Shown: positions 1 through 11,933 of the stretch, one piece after another
Layout of the letters: each line of letters begins with the position of its first letter
Numbering within the stretch: the stretch's first letter is position 1
Assembly (NCBI GenBank): GCA_025765615.1
Contig: JAIVFJ010000127.1
Span: 124,001 to 188,000, forward strand
Direction: 5' to 3'
DNA: 64,000 nucleotides
Source of the DNA: Zopfochytrium polystomum
Taxonomy: Eukaryota; Chytridiomycota; Chytridiomycetes; Chytridiales; Chytridiaceae
Position numbers and translations under genes: made by a program
Notes under the pieces: model-generated
What the model saw: only the letters and a program-made list of their open reading frames with translations
The model's database searches: none
What the model was told of the DNA's origin: nothing

Positions 1-795
1 CTTCTCGATCAAGTTGTGGATTTGCGGAATGTTGGTAATGTACTCCACAGTTCCATTAACCTTGGTGACAATGTATCCAGTGGCAGCGTTGACACCGTCC
101 TTTGTCTTCTCGGTGGTGTTCACGACGATCTCGTAAGTCTTCTCACCAGTGTGGATGACTGCGAAAGGTCAGCAGTTAGAATGACTTCAGATCACGGCAT
201 TAAATTCATAAACGGCCAACGTACTGAAGGTGGGAACGTAGGGCTTCACTGTGCCCACAGGGTCTTGGCGAAGGGCCTGCGCGCCAGCAAGGGTGTTGCT
301 GACAAGGTCCTTCACGGGGCCAGGAGTGTAGGCGGTGATGGTGTTGGTGGTGCCATTCACTGCCCAGACTGCGGTGTCCTTAGCGTAGTTGAACGTGCCA
401 GTGGCGGTTGCAACGGCACGGTCTTTCGCCGCGGTGGCAGTCGAGGTGGCGTAGCCGACGGCAGCGCCGACGGTCTTTTGGGTGGTGTCGATGGTTGCGT
501 TGGCCGTCTTGTAGGCGTAGTCGCCAGCAGAGTAAGCGGTCTGTGCGGCGTACGTGACAGCAGTCTTGGCAACGTTCGGGACATACGGGTCCACGGTCTG
601 GTGGTGAGGAAAGAGGAAGTGTGCATGCAATCGGAGAGTGAGACACATGATCTCGGTTAAAAACGCGATACCACCCTTCCCGCATGCTCTGCGGTTGAGT
701 GTGCTCTTCAGGACGTGTCCCCCAGTACTCACGTTGTAAGCGCTCTGGGCAACCGAGGTAGCGGTCTCAACGGCTTTGGAGGTGATGCTGGACAT
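1..795 (-). CDS. Perilipin-like lipid-droplet protein, 3' end cut by window edge
   Basis: Exons read as 733-795, 225-597 and <1-158; introns 598-732 (donor GTGAGT) and 159-224 (donor GTACGT). The start is the ATG at 795. The protein is a run of Ala/Thr/Val-rich amphipathic repeats with regularly spaced Tyr and Lys, such as TAYSAGDYAYKTANATIDTT, followed by VKPYVPTF and a Tyr/Glu-rich part (EKTYEIVVNTTEKTKDG). This composition resembles fungal perilipins (Cap20/MPL1 type) that coat lipid droplets, and LEA-like helices. The family call is inference from repeat character, since no single diagnostic motif is visible. The C-terminus lies beyond position 1. The first two introns keep frame cleanly, which supports a real gene. 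Alternative: another amphipathic-helix stress protein. Confidence 0.55.
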
Positions 796-2207
796 GGTGC
801 TTCTTTATTTGTTTGTAGGAGGGGGCAGGTTGGGGGTAGCTTTGTTCTACGCTGGGGTTGGATTGGGAGGTTGGGTTGGTTCTCGCTTGGAACTGTTTGA
901 TGTCCAAAATGGAGCGAGGGCAGGTGGTCTTTTATAGGAGTGGCGAGAGCAAAAACAAGAGAAACGAAAGCAACAAAAACCAAAGAATTAAAAAAAAAGA
1001 GAATTTAAAACAAAAAACAACAAAATGTGGGAGCCCCCACACCACACGAGCGTTTTTGCGAGGAAACAGGACGCCGACAGAGTCGGAAGAATGAAAGAAA
1101 GGCTGGCGAAGAATCGATGGGAAGGGAAATGAAAAAGAGAAAGAAAAAGAAAAGAAAATCAAAAACAAACAAGAAAAAGAAAAAAAAGAACCGAAGCTGT
1201 GACGTCAGCGACGACGGTTTGGAGTGGCGGGATTTCTACTCTTTTTTTGCTTTTCTATTCACCAACCGCTTGCGTCATCCTGTCTGTTTGTTTTCTCATT
1301 TTCGCGTTCGACAGACCGTCAGACACAGAGACAGACAAGACAGCAGACTGACAAGGATAGTAGCCCAGCACACACGCCACACTCCCACCTCGCAAGACAG
1401 CCCTCGAGTGTCTATCACTCACTGGAAGTGCGTCACCGCACTCTCTTCTCCCTTCTCTCACTGTTCGCCGCACATGTTGGTATAATATCTGTTTGCTGTA
1501 GATCCAAATCCTGGCCTTCAAATTTGAGAGTCAGATCCCAGGTTGACCTGAGAAACTCTGCCACTTCTGAGCATTCTTAATGTTTGCCAAATATACAGTC
1601 AGATTCCGCAAAATCTTGCCTCAGCAAACTCGTTGCACCCCCGGTAAACACAGGGTTACTTTGTTGTTATTGAACCATAAAGGAGGGATTGGCTTTGGGG
1701 ATACCATTCTTGCGCGCATTGTCATCCAGGTTGTTCCTGGTAACGTTGTGCCCTTCTGGAAGAGCTCTGTGGACTCACGAAGCCCGCTGCAATTCCACAC
1801 GACGGACCAAACAAATTCAGAAGAGCCAATAAGCGCTGCGCACCCAAACGTTGGGGGCAGATAGAATACACTTAGACACTGTTAACTGAAAGAGGTCGGT
1901 ACTCGCGACCGGGCTCACCGCCACATTTATACTCTGTATCGATACAAAACTACGGTACAAGCATTAAACCAAGTGTGGGACGGGAGCACGAGCCCACAAA
2001 TGGTAAAGCGGTTTTCATGGTAAAGGCTAAAAGGCGCTCAAACCATTTGGAAACTTGGTGGTCCCTTAGTAAGGAGTCAAATTGTTGCAATCAACACACT
2101 TTCAGGCTGGGAGGAGCTATTATGTCTACCTTTTTTTTTTCTGGTGTGTTATTACAGTGTTGCAGGCGAAAATGCGAAAAGCTCAAAATAAAACACTTCA
2201 AAAGCTG
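796..2207. other. Intergenic: shared upstream/downstream DNA, no confident gene
   Basis: This stretch lies between the start of the perilipin-like gene and the stop of the Ser-rich gene. The first 400 bases are A/G-rich (many GAAA and AAAG runs at 1080-1200) and a CAGACAGA-type low-complexity patch sits near 1310-1360. Short open frames occur (for example 1580-1864) but have no recognisable domain and no supporting splice pattern. It probably contains the promoter of the minus-strand perilipin-like gene. Confidence 0.5.
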
Positions 2208-5109
2208 CTATCGGCCCATGAAGCTGTCCAGCATTCGCGAGAGATTTCCTGCCGGTAATCGGCGCCAACGCCCACCACTCCGAGCCTCTGGAGATATGCG
2301 CTTCATTTCTGTAGACACCCGCACTTCGCTGTCATCTTCAGTCTGAAACTGCGGCGACTCGCCACGCCACTCACGGGGACCCTTCACACGTGGCGGCGGC
2401 CTTGCGTCCATACTCGCTCGGGAGTACTCGAAAGAACCACGAGACTGGTCCACGCTCGCTCGCGGTGTCACTTCTCCGCGTTTCCAACCGATAGGCGACA
2501 CAGGCGATCTACAGCGAGCATCCATGCTACTACGAGGAGTGGGTTCACCACCACCACCGCCACCACTCCCAATAGACGACCACGATGGCTTTCGGACGAG
2601 TCCACCAAGCAGCTTGCGCCATTTACCACTGCTCCCGACCTGGAGAGATGAGGGGCTTACATCGACCTGGTTCAAGGCAGTCGCCGGCACTGAGGCTGCG
2701 GCACGAGTTTCCACTGAATCATTTTCGGGAAGAGGCAGCTGACGTGCGACCGAGGCGTCTCCAGCGTCTGGGATTGCTGCGATATGGTATTGTTCTTCGC
2801 GGGACGAGTGGTGCTCGCCCGCCAGAAGCGAGATTGCAACGCGAACCTTGTTCGGGCGCTTCTCGCGGTCAAGCGTGATTTCGCGCGTCACTCGGGCAAG
2901 CACAAGGTGGCCGCTTCCGCTGCTGCTGCCACCATCAGCGGGCATCGAGTGTGGGTCTTTGTTGTATTCGCTACCAATGGCTTGCACGGTTCCAAAGCGC
3001 CCGGATCGAACACTAGCCAGTGTCTCTGCGCCCGTGACGCTGCTTTTGCCGTCACTGTCTGAGCGTGCATAGAGGGGGTAGCCTCGCACGGACGTTGTCG
3101 ACGCTAATGTCATCGGCGAGCCGGTTGCCGTTGTTGGATTTTCTATAATCAATAATGAGGCCTCGTTTCCTGGCGATAGGTTCTGCCGAGACATGTCGGA
3201 TCGGTTTAAGGACTGGACCGCCTCTTCTACAGCCAGAGTGGCGAGAGCTCGACGAGATAGGCTCTCGAAAGTGGTAAATGCATCGTCAGATAGGGAGGGT
3301 GAAGCGGTCAAATAATTTGGAGTAGAATTCACCGCAGATAGTGGATTCCAGCTTTCCACACAGTTTAACGCTGCAGAATCCGCGGTGGTCACAGGAGATT
3401 GGCTGATTAGGTGAGTCGCTTGACTCTCGTTGGTTTCCATATTCGAAACGATTGGTTGCGGTGGCTCTTCCACAAAATCGGATTGGAGAACATGAGGTGG
3501 TTCAGATAGCAGTGGAGTGGAGGCGCAGGAGTCGGGAACCCAGTGTTCAAATAAAAAGTCTTCCACTATGGTGGTTGTACCCTCTTCAGCTTCCTGCGCG
3601 GTTACAGGAGAGTCCTCCAGCGTTCCTTCTTTGCTCGCAACGAGACTCAGATCGTTCAGTTTGAACTCCAGCTCCACAGTTTCGGGTCGGCTGCTGACGA
3701 CGAGGCTCATTGCGGGTCGCTTTCTGGCCCTCTTTTCCCCAGAAGCAGAAGGAGGAGGAGGCTCAATTCCAGAGAAATCGCTAACGATTTTGCTGTCTGA
3801 ATCGTCGACAACAGCCTCGTCTTCGCAGGCTCTAGTTGCCGCCCGCATTTCGTCAAACTGAGCAAGAAGGGCATCAATGCGAAGTCCGCTGCGCCGTCGA
3901 GGATCTTTTCTAGGCGGTAGGGCGTCGCTCGGGATCATGTCGGTCAACTCCGCAACAAGGCTGGCGTAGGTCTCCAGCAAGTTGTCATGCACGTGAGAAC
4001 GCCGTCTGTTCCTCTTACGGTTGGAAGACGCGTCCGACTCAGTTTTCGAGGACGTGGACGGCACAGCAGTCTCCCCTAGGCTCTGGGTGGAGTATGATGA
4101 CCCGATTGGCAATGATGTAACCTCTGGCAAACTGCTGCTGATATGGCTGGCCGGAGAAGGAGACTCACACATGGGTCTCTCAATATCAACTACCGGTCGA
4201 CGGCCGGATGAAGAAGTTGAGACAGAAGTCTCATCAGCAGATTTTCCCCCGGCGGATACTACAGATTCGTCCTCGTGTTCGCTGTCAGTGTCTGCATTGG
4301 GATCAGGGACTTGGTGTCTTGACAAGCGGGACTCTTTCTTCGCTGACTCGGCCAGCCTCTTGTTCACCATATTATGAACACGAATTCGAACGAGACTTCC
4401 TTGATTGTAGGTTTTGCGATAATGATCAAGGCGCTGGACATTTGCAATGGAAGCAAGGGGCTCCTCATCGGATTCAGTGCTGCTGGTCGACACATTCGAA
4501 ACCGGCCTGAAGGTTTCATCGCTTAACTCTTCAACGCTGTATATCGAACTAAAGAAAAGACATGAATCCTGAGATTCTGCAAATTAAACCAACAAAAATA
4601 TCGCACCTAAAAGACGTAATGCGTTGCAGTCCTTTGAGGACGTGCGGTTTACGGCAATGTGGGTTGACGACACCGTCTGTTTCGTCCGGATTTACGACGG
4701 GTTGATGTGTTAAGTCATCAACTACCGCGGGATCAAAGAAAGACTGATGAACCGACTCAGGCTCCGGTGTGGGCGGAAGCGCTTTGGACGAGGAGTCCCA
4801 CTTTCCAATGAACGGGAGTATGCGCATGACGTGTCGAGGTGAAGACTCGGCCTGCGCCTGGGCTTGGGAAGTGGGATTATTGAGCACAGTCGTATTGCTG
4901 TCAAACATTCCCAAAAGTGACGGTTTCTTCTGAAGCAATCGAATGAGTCTACTTGATGATGGTGGAGCTGGCGGAGTGGGTGTAGATGGTGGGAGAGCTG
5001 AGTTGCTGGTTCCGCCTTCTTCTGCTGAGCCCAGCACGCAGATGTTGCTGGTCCTGGCCGCGGACTCGAGTTCGTTTGAAAGGGTGGCGGCGGGCGGAGG
5101 CTGCTCCAT
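2208..5109 (-). CDS. Ser-rich disordered protein, function unknown (947 aa)
   Basis: Two exons: 4607-5109 and 2208-4548, with one intron 4549-4606 (donor GTGCGA, acceptor CTTTAG). The junction completes a Ser codon and keeps frame, giving 947 residues. The N-terminus starts MEQPPPAATL and contains a Pro-rich stretch and a basic segment near SRLIRLLQKKPSLLG. The rest is dominated by Ser, Glu, Asp and Arg with repeated SP/RS motifs and a Gly run near the C-terminus (GGGGGGEPTPRSS). The C-terminal 120 residues are richer in Arg/Trp (WRKLLGGLVRKPSW, GRWRRLPAG), which may be short binding motifs. I do not recognise a family. It is divergently arranged with the CCR4-like gene across 373 bp. Confidence 0.75.
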
Positions 5110-5242
5110 CGTAGTCGCGCACTTTTTTCGACAAGTGGATCCTAAAAGCGTACAGAAGAGAGGGGTGTGGTAATTGCGTTGGTCATTTATGCTGTCCAGC
5201 GGAGGAGATTCAAAAAACTGAACGGAGAGATGGTTTTGAGGG

Positions 5243-5279
<37 letters not shown>

Positions 5280-5482
5280 GCAAAAAACAGAGAAAAATCC
5301 CATTTTTGGGTTGGAGATGGAGCAGGTCACGTGCTCCTCTGACCGTGCTCGAACCACTGGCCCTCTCCGAACCACTCCATATCGTTGTGTGTGTTTGTCT
5401 GTCCCAGGTCCTCTGTCTCTCTTGTTCTTCTCGCTGGCCCAATCGTTGGTCTCACAAACACACAATCGCACAATCAGCGGGA
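5110..5482. promoter_or_regulatory. Divergent promoter region with a (GA)n tract
   Basis: These 373 bp separate the ATG of the Ser-rich gene (minus, 5109) and the ATG of the CCR4-like gene (plus, 5483). They contain a pure GA dinucleotide run at about 5246-5277 and further CT/GA-rich sequence. Similar tracts sit upstream of other genes in this window (11.53-11.84 kb and 31.05-31.13 kb). No TATA box is evident. Promoter function is inferred from position. Confidence 0.5.
5246..5277. repeat. (GA)n microsatellite
   Basis: An uninterrupted GA dinucleotide run of about 32 bases inside the divergent promoter region. Confidence 0.95.
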
Positions 5483-8400
5483 ATGGACGGTGGCAGCAAC
5501 GCTGGCGGCTCCGGCGGCGCGGCCAGACGGAGCTTCCTCGACGGCGGCGGCGGCGGCGATAGCGCCGTCTTTCCCCCCGCGGGCTCGTCCGTCTTTCCTC
5601 CGCAGGTTCGTCCCCCCTCGGCATCTCCAAAGCCACGCGAGTGTGTGCCGCTCGTGCGGAGCGTCGCCCTTACGGCGCGGCCTTGCGGCGCGACGTGCAA
5701 ATGGGTCGCGTCAATTGTTGATTTGTTTGGTTTAATGTGTGGTGGCGATGCATATTCATCTCAACCAACTTTCTCTCTGTTCAGGTGCAAATCTTCAACG
5801 AGGACAGCCAGCTTCAGCGCTTTCAATTTCAAAAGCAATCCCATCCAGGGGAGCTTATCTCGGAACAGATCTCTTCAGATTTGGACGTTTTCCACTTGAA
5901 GGAAATGGACGAGTTCGACGACCTGGAAGATTCTTCAGCAAGGATGGTTGACTGGGTTGTTGGCTCCAGCCCTCAGGACGATGACGATGATGGGTTCCCG
6001 ATCGGTGCAGTTTCTGGACTGTCAAGCAATCGGGGCATTCCAATTCGTCTTGGGCCGGCTCGAATGGCAGATTCCAGCCCATCAGTCGGCGCCAATGGTC
6101 TCAGTTTCGGCAGTCCTTTGGATCCTCGGGCGGCTGTCTTCAACCCTTCAGTCACAAGCTCGTGGGCCGGCAATGTCCTGGGAGTTGATTCTTTGGCTTC
6201 GCCGAAGACTTTTGCTCGCGCTGCGGCTGGTGGAGCACCACTTGGCTCACCTTACGACGGTGGCTCCCCAAAAGTCCCAGCAATTCCACGCAAATCTCAG
6301 TCAAATATCCATTTATCGTTGTCGCCGTACACCCAGTCGTACCTGCTGAGAAACCGCCCCTCGCTCCAACTTCTTTCTGCAGATCATCCCAGCGATCCCC
6401 CGGAACAGTTGGCTTCTGACCGTTTGTACAACACATCTGGCCCAGTGAACCTTGGCCTGGAATATCAGCGAAGTCGTGGAAATTCGAATACCTCCTTGCG
6501 ACAACCGTTTTTGGATCTTGACAACGACGTTCCACCGTTCGAAAGAGGCGACCTCAGCAATGCAGGATCGGCATCCTGGCAAAGCCAGGGAGACCATCGA
6601 GCTCGCACCACATCGGCCTTGTCGGCGGGCTTGGCGGCAGTCGGCAGACTTGGTGTTTCTAGGATCGTCGAACCGACGGACGAGGGGACGCCGACGCCAT
6701 TCAGCGTTCATTTTAACGTCAGTCACTCCACAGTGCCGGAATTCTCTCTTCCTGGAGCCTATGGAGCGTCACCAGGGCGCCGTGGTCACAACGAGCCGTC
6801 AATGCCAATCGCGATATCGGATCGCCAACCAAACAGCGCAGCAGTGAGTTTTAGTCGGAGCCCTCATTATTTGACACCCAGCTCGTGGGGTGCCTCATTT
6901 GGGCCGTCCAGCTTCTCGAGCGATGAAGGCGGGCTAGCCTCCTCCAGTTATGGCAATGTAAGATCGCAACAGAAGTCTCACATGAGTGTGAGCGTCCCAG
7001 GGTTCTCCAAGAAACCCTCACAAGGCTCTTTTCGCCAAGCTTTACCAGCACGGATGGGTGCATCTAATGCCGCACTATTTCAGCATGATCTTGGCGATGA
7101 CGGCTGTCCAATTCTAACTGTTCCGCGAAAAGTGTTCTGGAACAGTGGAGGTAACGCCCATGAGTCGCCTCCGCTTGGTTAACATCATTTAAAAGGGACA
7201 ATGACTGTGCCGAATCGCGTCTGGAAAAAGGGAGGGGCCGAGAAGGCCGACAACCGTCACTTTATGGTGATGTCTTACAATGTGCTTGCACCAATGTATT
7301 GCACCGAGAACCGATACCCGCTTTGCGAACCTCAGTTTCTTGAGTGGGAGCATCGAAAGCGGAAAATACTGGACGAAATCGCCCTGCACGCTCCAGACTT
7401 CGTCTGTTTGCAGGTTCTACTCATATTTTTCTTGCCCAATGCAAAATTTCTTTCTTTGACGCATCTCCTTTTGCGTTTCACAGGAATTGCCTCCGCCAGA
7501 TTTTAAGGAGGTTTTCCTGCCAGAACTGCAAAAGATTGGCTACGACGGTCACTTCCAGCAAAAGAAAAAGGCTCATGCGGCTGACGGTTCAGCGATTTTC
7601 TACCTTGAATCTCGCTTTTCTTTGATGGCTGTACAAGCTTTCGCTTACAGCGACCAAATTCCACAAGATCCGTCAAGTGATCTTTTCCAAAGGCTGTCTC
7701 CTTTTCCGAATGTTGCTTTGATTTGCGTTTTTCAAAATCGTCAAGCTCGGTCGCTCCGTGTTCGGGTCGTGAACACCCATCTTCACTGGGATCCTGCCTA
7801 CGCCGACACCAAGCTGCTCCAAGCCGCTATTTTGATGGAATGGCTCGAGAGAACTCATCGAGATGTTCCAACTGTCATCGCCGCCGATTTAAATTCACGC
7901 CCTGGGGAAGCTGTTGTCGATTTTCTCGTGAGGGGCAAGGTCGCACCGGGACCATTATTTGGAGACCGCGACTTTGGCAGATTCACAGCATCACTTACCT
8001 TGAGCACGCGCAATCCTTACATGATGCATTCAGCGGCAAAAGAAGGGGACTCGCTAAAACCGTCGTCGACTGCACCATCCGGGGCTACACCTCCAACGGT
8101 GTCGCCGCTTAGCCAACCTCAGCCACTTCCATTGCTAAGGCATGGGACAAAGCTTGCGTCTGCGTATGACAGGAAGGATCTGCCGTTTACCAACAAGACG
8201 GGCGACTTTGAAGGTTGCATAGATCATATCCTATATACCAGTGGTACATTAAGCATTCGGGATGTATTGGGCGACTTCGACAACGCACTCTTGAATGCTC
8301 AGGAAGCGAAAGAGAAAAACGATGTATCAGCAGTGGAGGACGAGGTTATCTTTGATGAGGAAATCGACGCCAAGACGAAAGAAGAAGATCTCACCTCAAA

Positions 8401-9262
8401 GGGTCTCAAGCATCTGGACCACTCAACTGCTGAGCTTGAGCCTTCAGTTTCCCCAATTCCGGCTGAATCAGACGATGAAGCGAAGGGAGCCGGTGATGCC
8501 TTGAGCGAAACTGAAAGCCACGAGGCTTTAAGCTCCCCACTGCCAAAGGGAACCGCAATCGGCACAGCATCTGGCAAATCGGCACCATACCCCGCTGGTC
8601 CAGCTCCACCGCAGCCACAGGGGTTTCTTGCACGCGTCAAATCTCTTCCTACCGAGAACGTCCCGTCCGACCATTTGCCCCTCTGTGCGTGGTTGAAATG
8701 GAAGACGGTTCCCGTTGGAACAGGCCCCATCTCTCTTTCATCCAGCACCGGCGACCGCACACGAAGTCGCGGGGGCCGGCGCGGTGGGGGCGGACACGCG
8801 GGCAGCTCGGCGGCAGCTGCAAGTTCAACGTCCTCCGTCAGCTCCAACAGTGTGACCAACGGCAGCAGCCTTAGCGCGAATCCCATTCACAGCCCGTCGA
8901 TCATTAGCACCTCTGCGCCAGCAAAGCCCATAGCTTTCTTTGGACCGTCGACGTTTGCCGCCGCCGCCGCTACCCCACTCAACGGCCCCGGCGCTGGCGG
9001 AGGCAGCGTCCTTTCAGGCGCTCATAGGGTTACTCTGAGCACGAGCTCGACCGCCACACCAGGCTCTGCCGCCGCAGCGACGACCGTTGGCTCGTCCAGC
9101 GTCGTTGCCGCCACAGCCGGTGGCAATGGGGCTCTGCCGTCGAACCGTCCTCCGCTTCCGCTCGGTGGTGGTGTTTCACTCCTCTCTGGGCTCTCCGATC
9201 AGCAAGCTGCCGCTGCCGCCCCCTCATCGTTCGTGTCTGTGAGAATTCAGGGCCCTCGATGA
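5483..9262 (+). CDS. CCR4-type poly(A) deadenylase-like EEP nuclease with long N-terminal extension (1161 aa)
   Basis: Exons read as 5483-5605, 5785-7150, 7196-7413 and 7484-9262. The catalytic endonuclease/exonuclease/phosphatase domain starts near residue 515 with MSYNVLAPMY. It continues with the Mg-binding Glu at LQE across the third junction, VNTHLHWDP, AADLNS (Asp/Asn pair) and a final SDH in PSDHLPL. The segment PFTNKTGDFEGCIDHILYT matches the CCR4/CNOT6 signature. Two features differ from yeast CCR4. No leucine-rich repeats are visible: the first ~455 residues are Ser/Gly-rich. About 150 acidic/Ser-rich residues are also inserted before SDH. A Gly/Ala/Ser-rich tail follows. The intron 7151-7195 is only 45 nt; if it is not spliced, the N-terminal part ends at 7182 and the nuclease would start at 7201 as a separate gene. 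Role: cytoplasmic mRNA deadenylation. Confidence 0.85.
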
Positions 9263-9897
9263 CGTGCCCAGAATTAATCCTCAAGTTTGTGAAGGTTTGC
9301 GGGGAAAGGTGCTTTGTGTGTTGCTATTCGACCCACGAGAAACTCCTTTTATTTTCCCTTTTTTTTTTTTTTTCTCTGCTCGATTTTTCTTGTTCCGCTA
9401 TAAACTTGTAATGTAGTGTGTCCGCCGTCCAACCCTCCGGTGGGCAGGGTATCAAATTTGGAGTGACGATCCATGGCACATGTGATGTAGAGGAAAAACA
9501 AGCGTTGATGTAATACGGAGTCTCAACTAGAGACCTGATTGGCATTTTGCCAATCCAAAATGACGCCGCATTTTCCTATGTGGTTTTGGCTCAGCCCAAT
9601 GGAGCCACAGACTGGAACTCTTTTATCTTCAGGACACTATAAAATTCGGAACCCTTCGTTCTCCTTCAACAACACCAACAGCACAAGTCAGTCTTGCAGT
9701 TCGACTCAAATCAGCCAAGGGGACATGTGTCTCGGCAGTCTCAACCCGTTTCATTCAGTGACCATTTTGCTCCCTCACTTTCCCTGCAACCCAGATAGCA
9801 TAAAGAAAAATAACAGATGTGGAGAGATGAAACAGCGCATATGCAAGGAGTGAAAGCAAACAGCAGTAAAAGCGTTTCAGCTACCCTGTGAGAAAAC
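9263..9897. other. 3' intergenic region between convergent genes
   Basis: It lies between the stops of the CCR4-like gene (+) and the membrane-protein gene (-). A poly-T run sits near 9358-9374. No gene is seen. Confidence 0.6.
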
Positions 9898-11030
9898 CTA
9901 CGACGAGCGAGTCGCAGCAATAAAGCCAGCACTGCCTCCTGATAGTTGTTGCTGCTGCTGCTCCTGCTGCTGAGCCTCCAAGAAGTTTGCCATTCGCGGA
10001 GAGAGGGTGTTCAGCGTGGATCGCGCATTTTTAGGCGGCGGAGCAGACACGCCTGCGGCAGCTCCTTGACTGCTAAGTGGACCGAGCGAGGTCCCCACAC
10101 CGTCCTCCCCGCTACGTCCGCCGCTGCGGCTTGTAGAAAGACGCGACTTGATTAGCTTCATCTTTCTCGCGCGAACGATCCATACGCCGGCGACGATCAA
10201 GACCAGTGCTGCGATTGCAACGATTATACCTGCAACCGCCCCACTGTTGAGCCCCTTGGCGGGCGAAGAAGTTGCTGGTGCTAGCGCCGCATCTGGCGCG
10301 GTCCCTGACATTGATCGGGCTCCCATCAGATGGAATTTGGAAAGAACAACGCAGAAAAAGAAAACAAGGGGGAACCCACCAACCCAAGCTTGAATTTCGG
10401 CGATGGAAGTGTAGCAAGACTGTCCATCCACGCTCGAGAGGTTATTGAGAATAAGTTTGATGCCGGACGCAGTCACCGGCACCGTAAAGACAAACACAGT
10501 CCAGTAATTGTCGTTTGTGTAAGTAACTGCGGTTGGCTCCGGCACATTTAGGGGAAGCTCCGAAAAAATGACAAGCACAGGGGAGCCAGCTGACGGAATG
10601 GGAGACGAAAATTATTTAAGCTCCCAAAAATTTAAAATTTACACTCACAAGTGACGGGCCCGTAACGGAAACGGACTTCAGTAAGGTACTGGATCTTGTA
10701 CTTGCTAAACCAGTCGATGGAGATGTACTCGCTGAGAGACGGGCTGCAGGTGGTGGGGTTAGATTGCCACCAGTCCAAGTAGATGCCGTCGGACGCGTTG
10801 TTGTTCACAACATTTGCGGCGGCGCACTGGTTGTTGGTGCAGACGCCCGAGGTGTATGTGGAGGACGCTGTAACGATGGCGCCAGCGGCCACGTCAAAGC
10901 TGGCTGTGACCCGGGGGGTTGGATTGGATCAGCTGTCAGGCAACCAGTGGGGCAAATGGAAGGACTCACGAGCAGCACAACGAACGAACGCCGCCGAGGA
11001 GAGAAGTAAGAGGCCGAGTAATCGTAGCAT
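9898..11030 (-). CDS. Secreted-domain, single-pass membrane protein with polyQ cytoplasmic tail (310 aa)
   Basis: Four exons: 10970-11030, 10649-10903, 10380-10589 and 9898-10304; all junctions keep frame (donors GTGAGT, GTGAGT, GTGGGT). Residues 1-20 (MLRLLGLLLLSSAAFVRCAA) form a signal peptide. The ectodomain has Cys pairs, Asn/Thr-rich sequence and beta-strand-like segments (SEYISIDWFSKYKIQYLTEV and YWTVFVFTVPVTASGIKLIL). It looks like a small galactose-binding/discoidin-like jelly roll; this is inference. A 22-residue transmembrane helix (AVAGIIVAIAALVLIVAGVW) is followed by a stop-transfer basic patch RARKMKLIKSR and a Ser/Gly tail with a glutamine run. Topology type I. Possible roles are wall sensing or adhesion; no family is named with confidence. 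Confidence 0.7.
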
Positions 11031-11449
11031 TTGGTTGATTGTTTTCCTGATGGAGCAGAAGTTGAAAAGAATTTCTTTTTTGTGGTGGTGGGACCGTTTT
11101 CGATGTCTGCGTTACGTGCGCGCGGTCGAGCTGATTGTGGGGGAGGGGGCAGAGAAGGTGTCGGCTGTGTCTGTCGGTCGAGTGTTGCGTCCGGTCGAGC
11201 GAGGGAAGCGAGTGATGCAAGGATGGAGGGATGTTGATGAAGCCGGGCGTCTGGATGGATGCTTGGATGGATATACGGGTATTGGTATTGATGGGTGGAT
11301 GAGGCTCTTTTCTCCCTGCCTGGCTGGCTGGCGGGCTGGCTGGCTGGACGGGCAGGGAAGGGAAGGGAAGGGAAGGGAAGGCGGGAGGGTGGGTGGGAGG
11401 TGGAAGCGGTGTGTGAGATGGGCCTTGCCTTTAAAACTTCGTTAACGAG

Positions 11450-11452
<3 letters not shown>
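11031..11452. repeat. Upstream region with simple GGCTG / GGGAA repeats
   Basis: This is G-rich DNA upstream of the membrane-protein gene. GGCTGGCTGG repeats occur near 11315-11350, GGGAAGGGAA repeats near 11355-11385, and short GGATG/GGATA repeats near 11220-11290. Confidence 0.7.
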
Positions 11453-11453
<1 letters not shown>

Positions 11454-11498
<45 letters not shown>

Positions 11499-11512
11499 CA
11501 CACACGCACACG
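11454..11512. repeat. (CA)n microsatellite
   Basis: A CA dinucleotide run with a few CG interruptions. Confidence 0.95.
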
Positions 11513-11521
11513 CGCTCACTG

Positions 11522-11529
<8 letters not shown>

Positions 11530-11603
<74 letters not shown>
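11530..11603. repeat. (CT)n microsatellite
   Basis: An essentially uninterrupted CT run of about 74 bases; open frames across it are artefacts. Confidence 0.97.
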
Positions 11604-11606
<3 letters not shown>

Positions 11607-11779
11607 CTTTCTGTCTCTCTCTGCTCCCTGGCTGCTGTGCTGTGCAGCTGCTTGCTGGTGCCGCTGCTTGCTGCGGCGGCGGGTGTGTGCTTGGGCGTCT
11701 CTGTCCTTCTGCTGTTTTTTATTTTGTTTTATTTCTTATTTTTTATTTCTTCCATGCACGACTCGCATGGGTGAGAGAC

Positions 11780-11784
<5 letters not shown>

Positions 11785-11824
<40 letters not shown>

Positions 11825-11839
11825 GAGAGAGAGAGAGAG
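11785..11839. repeat. (GA)n microsatellite
   Basis: A GA run of about 55 bases with one GGG interruption. Confidence 0.95.
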
Positions 11840-11933
11840 GCGTGTGCCACATTGAGGACACCCCCCCGCTTTGCCGCTTCGCTCTTATTGACACGCCCGC
11901 GGCATGCTGCACACACCACTCTCGTACTCAACT

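Noticed and set aside
1580..1864. 94-residue plus-strand open frame
   Set aside because: No family resemblance, no splice support and typical chance length.
11530..11840. Long open frames made of Ser-Leu or Glu-Arg repeats
   Set aside because: They are translations of (CT)n and (GA)n microsatellites.
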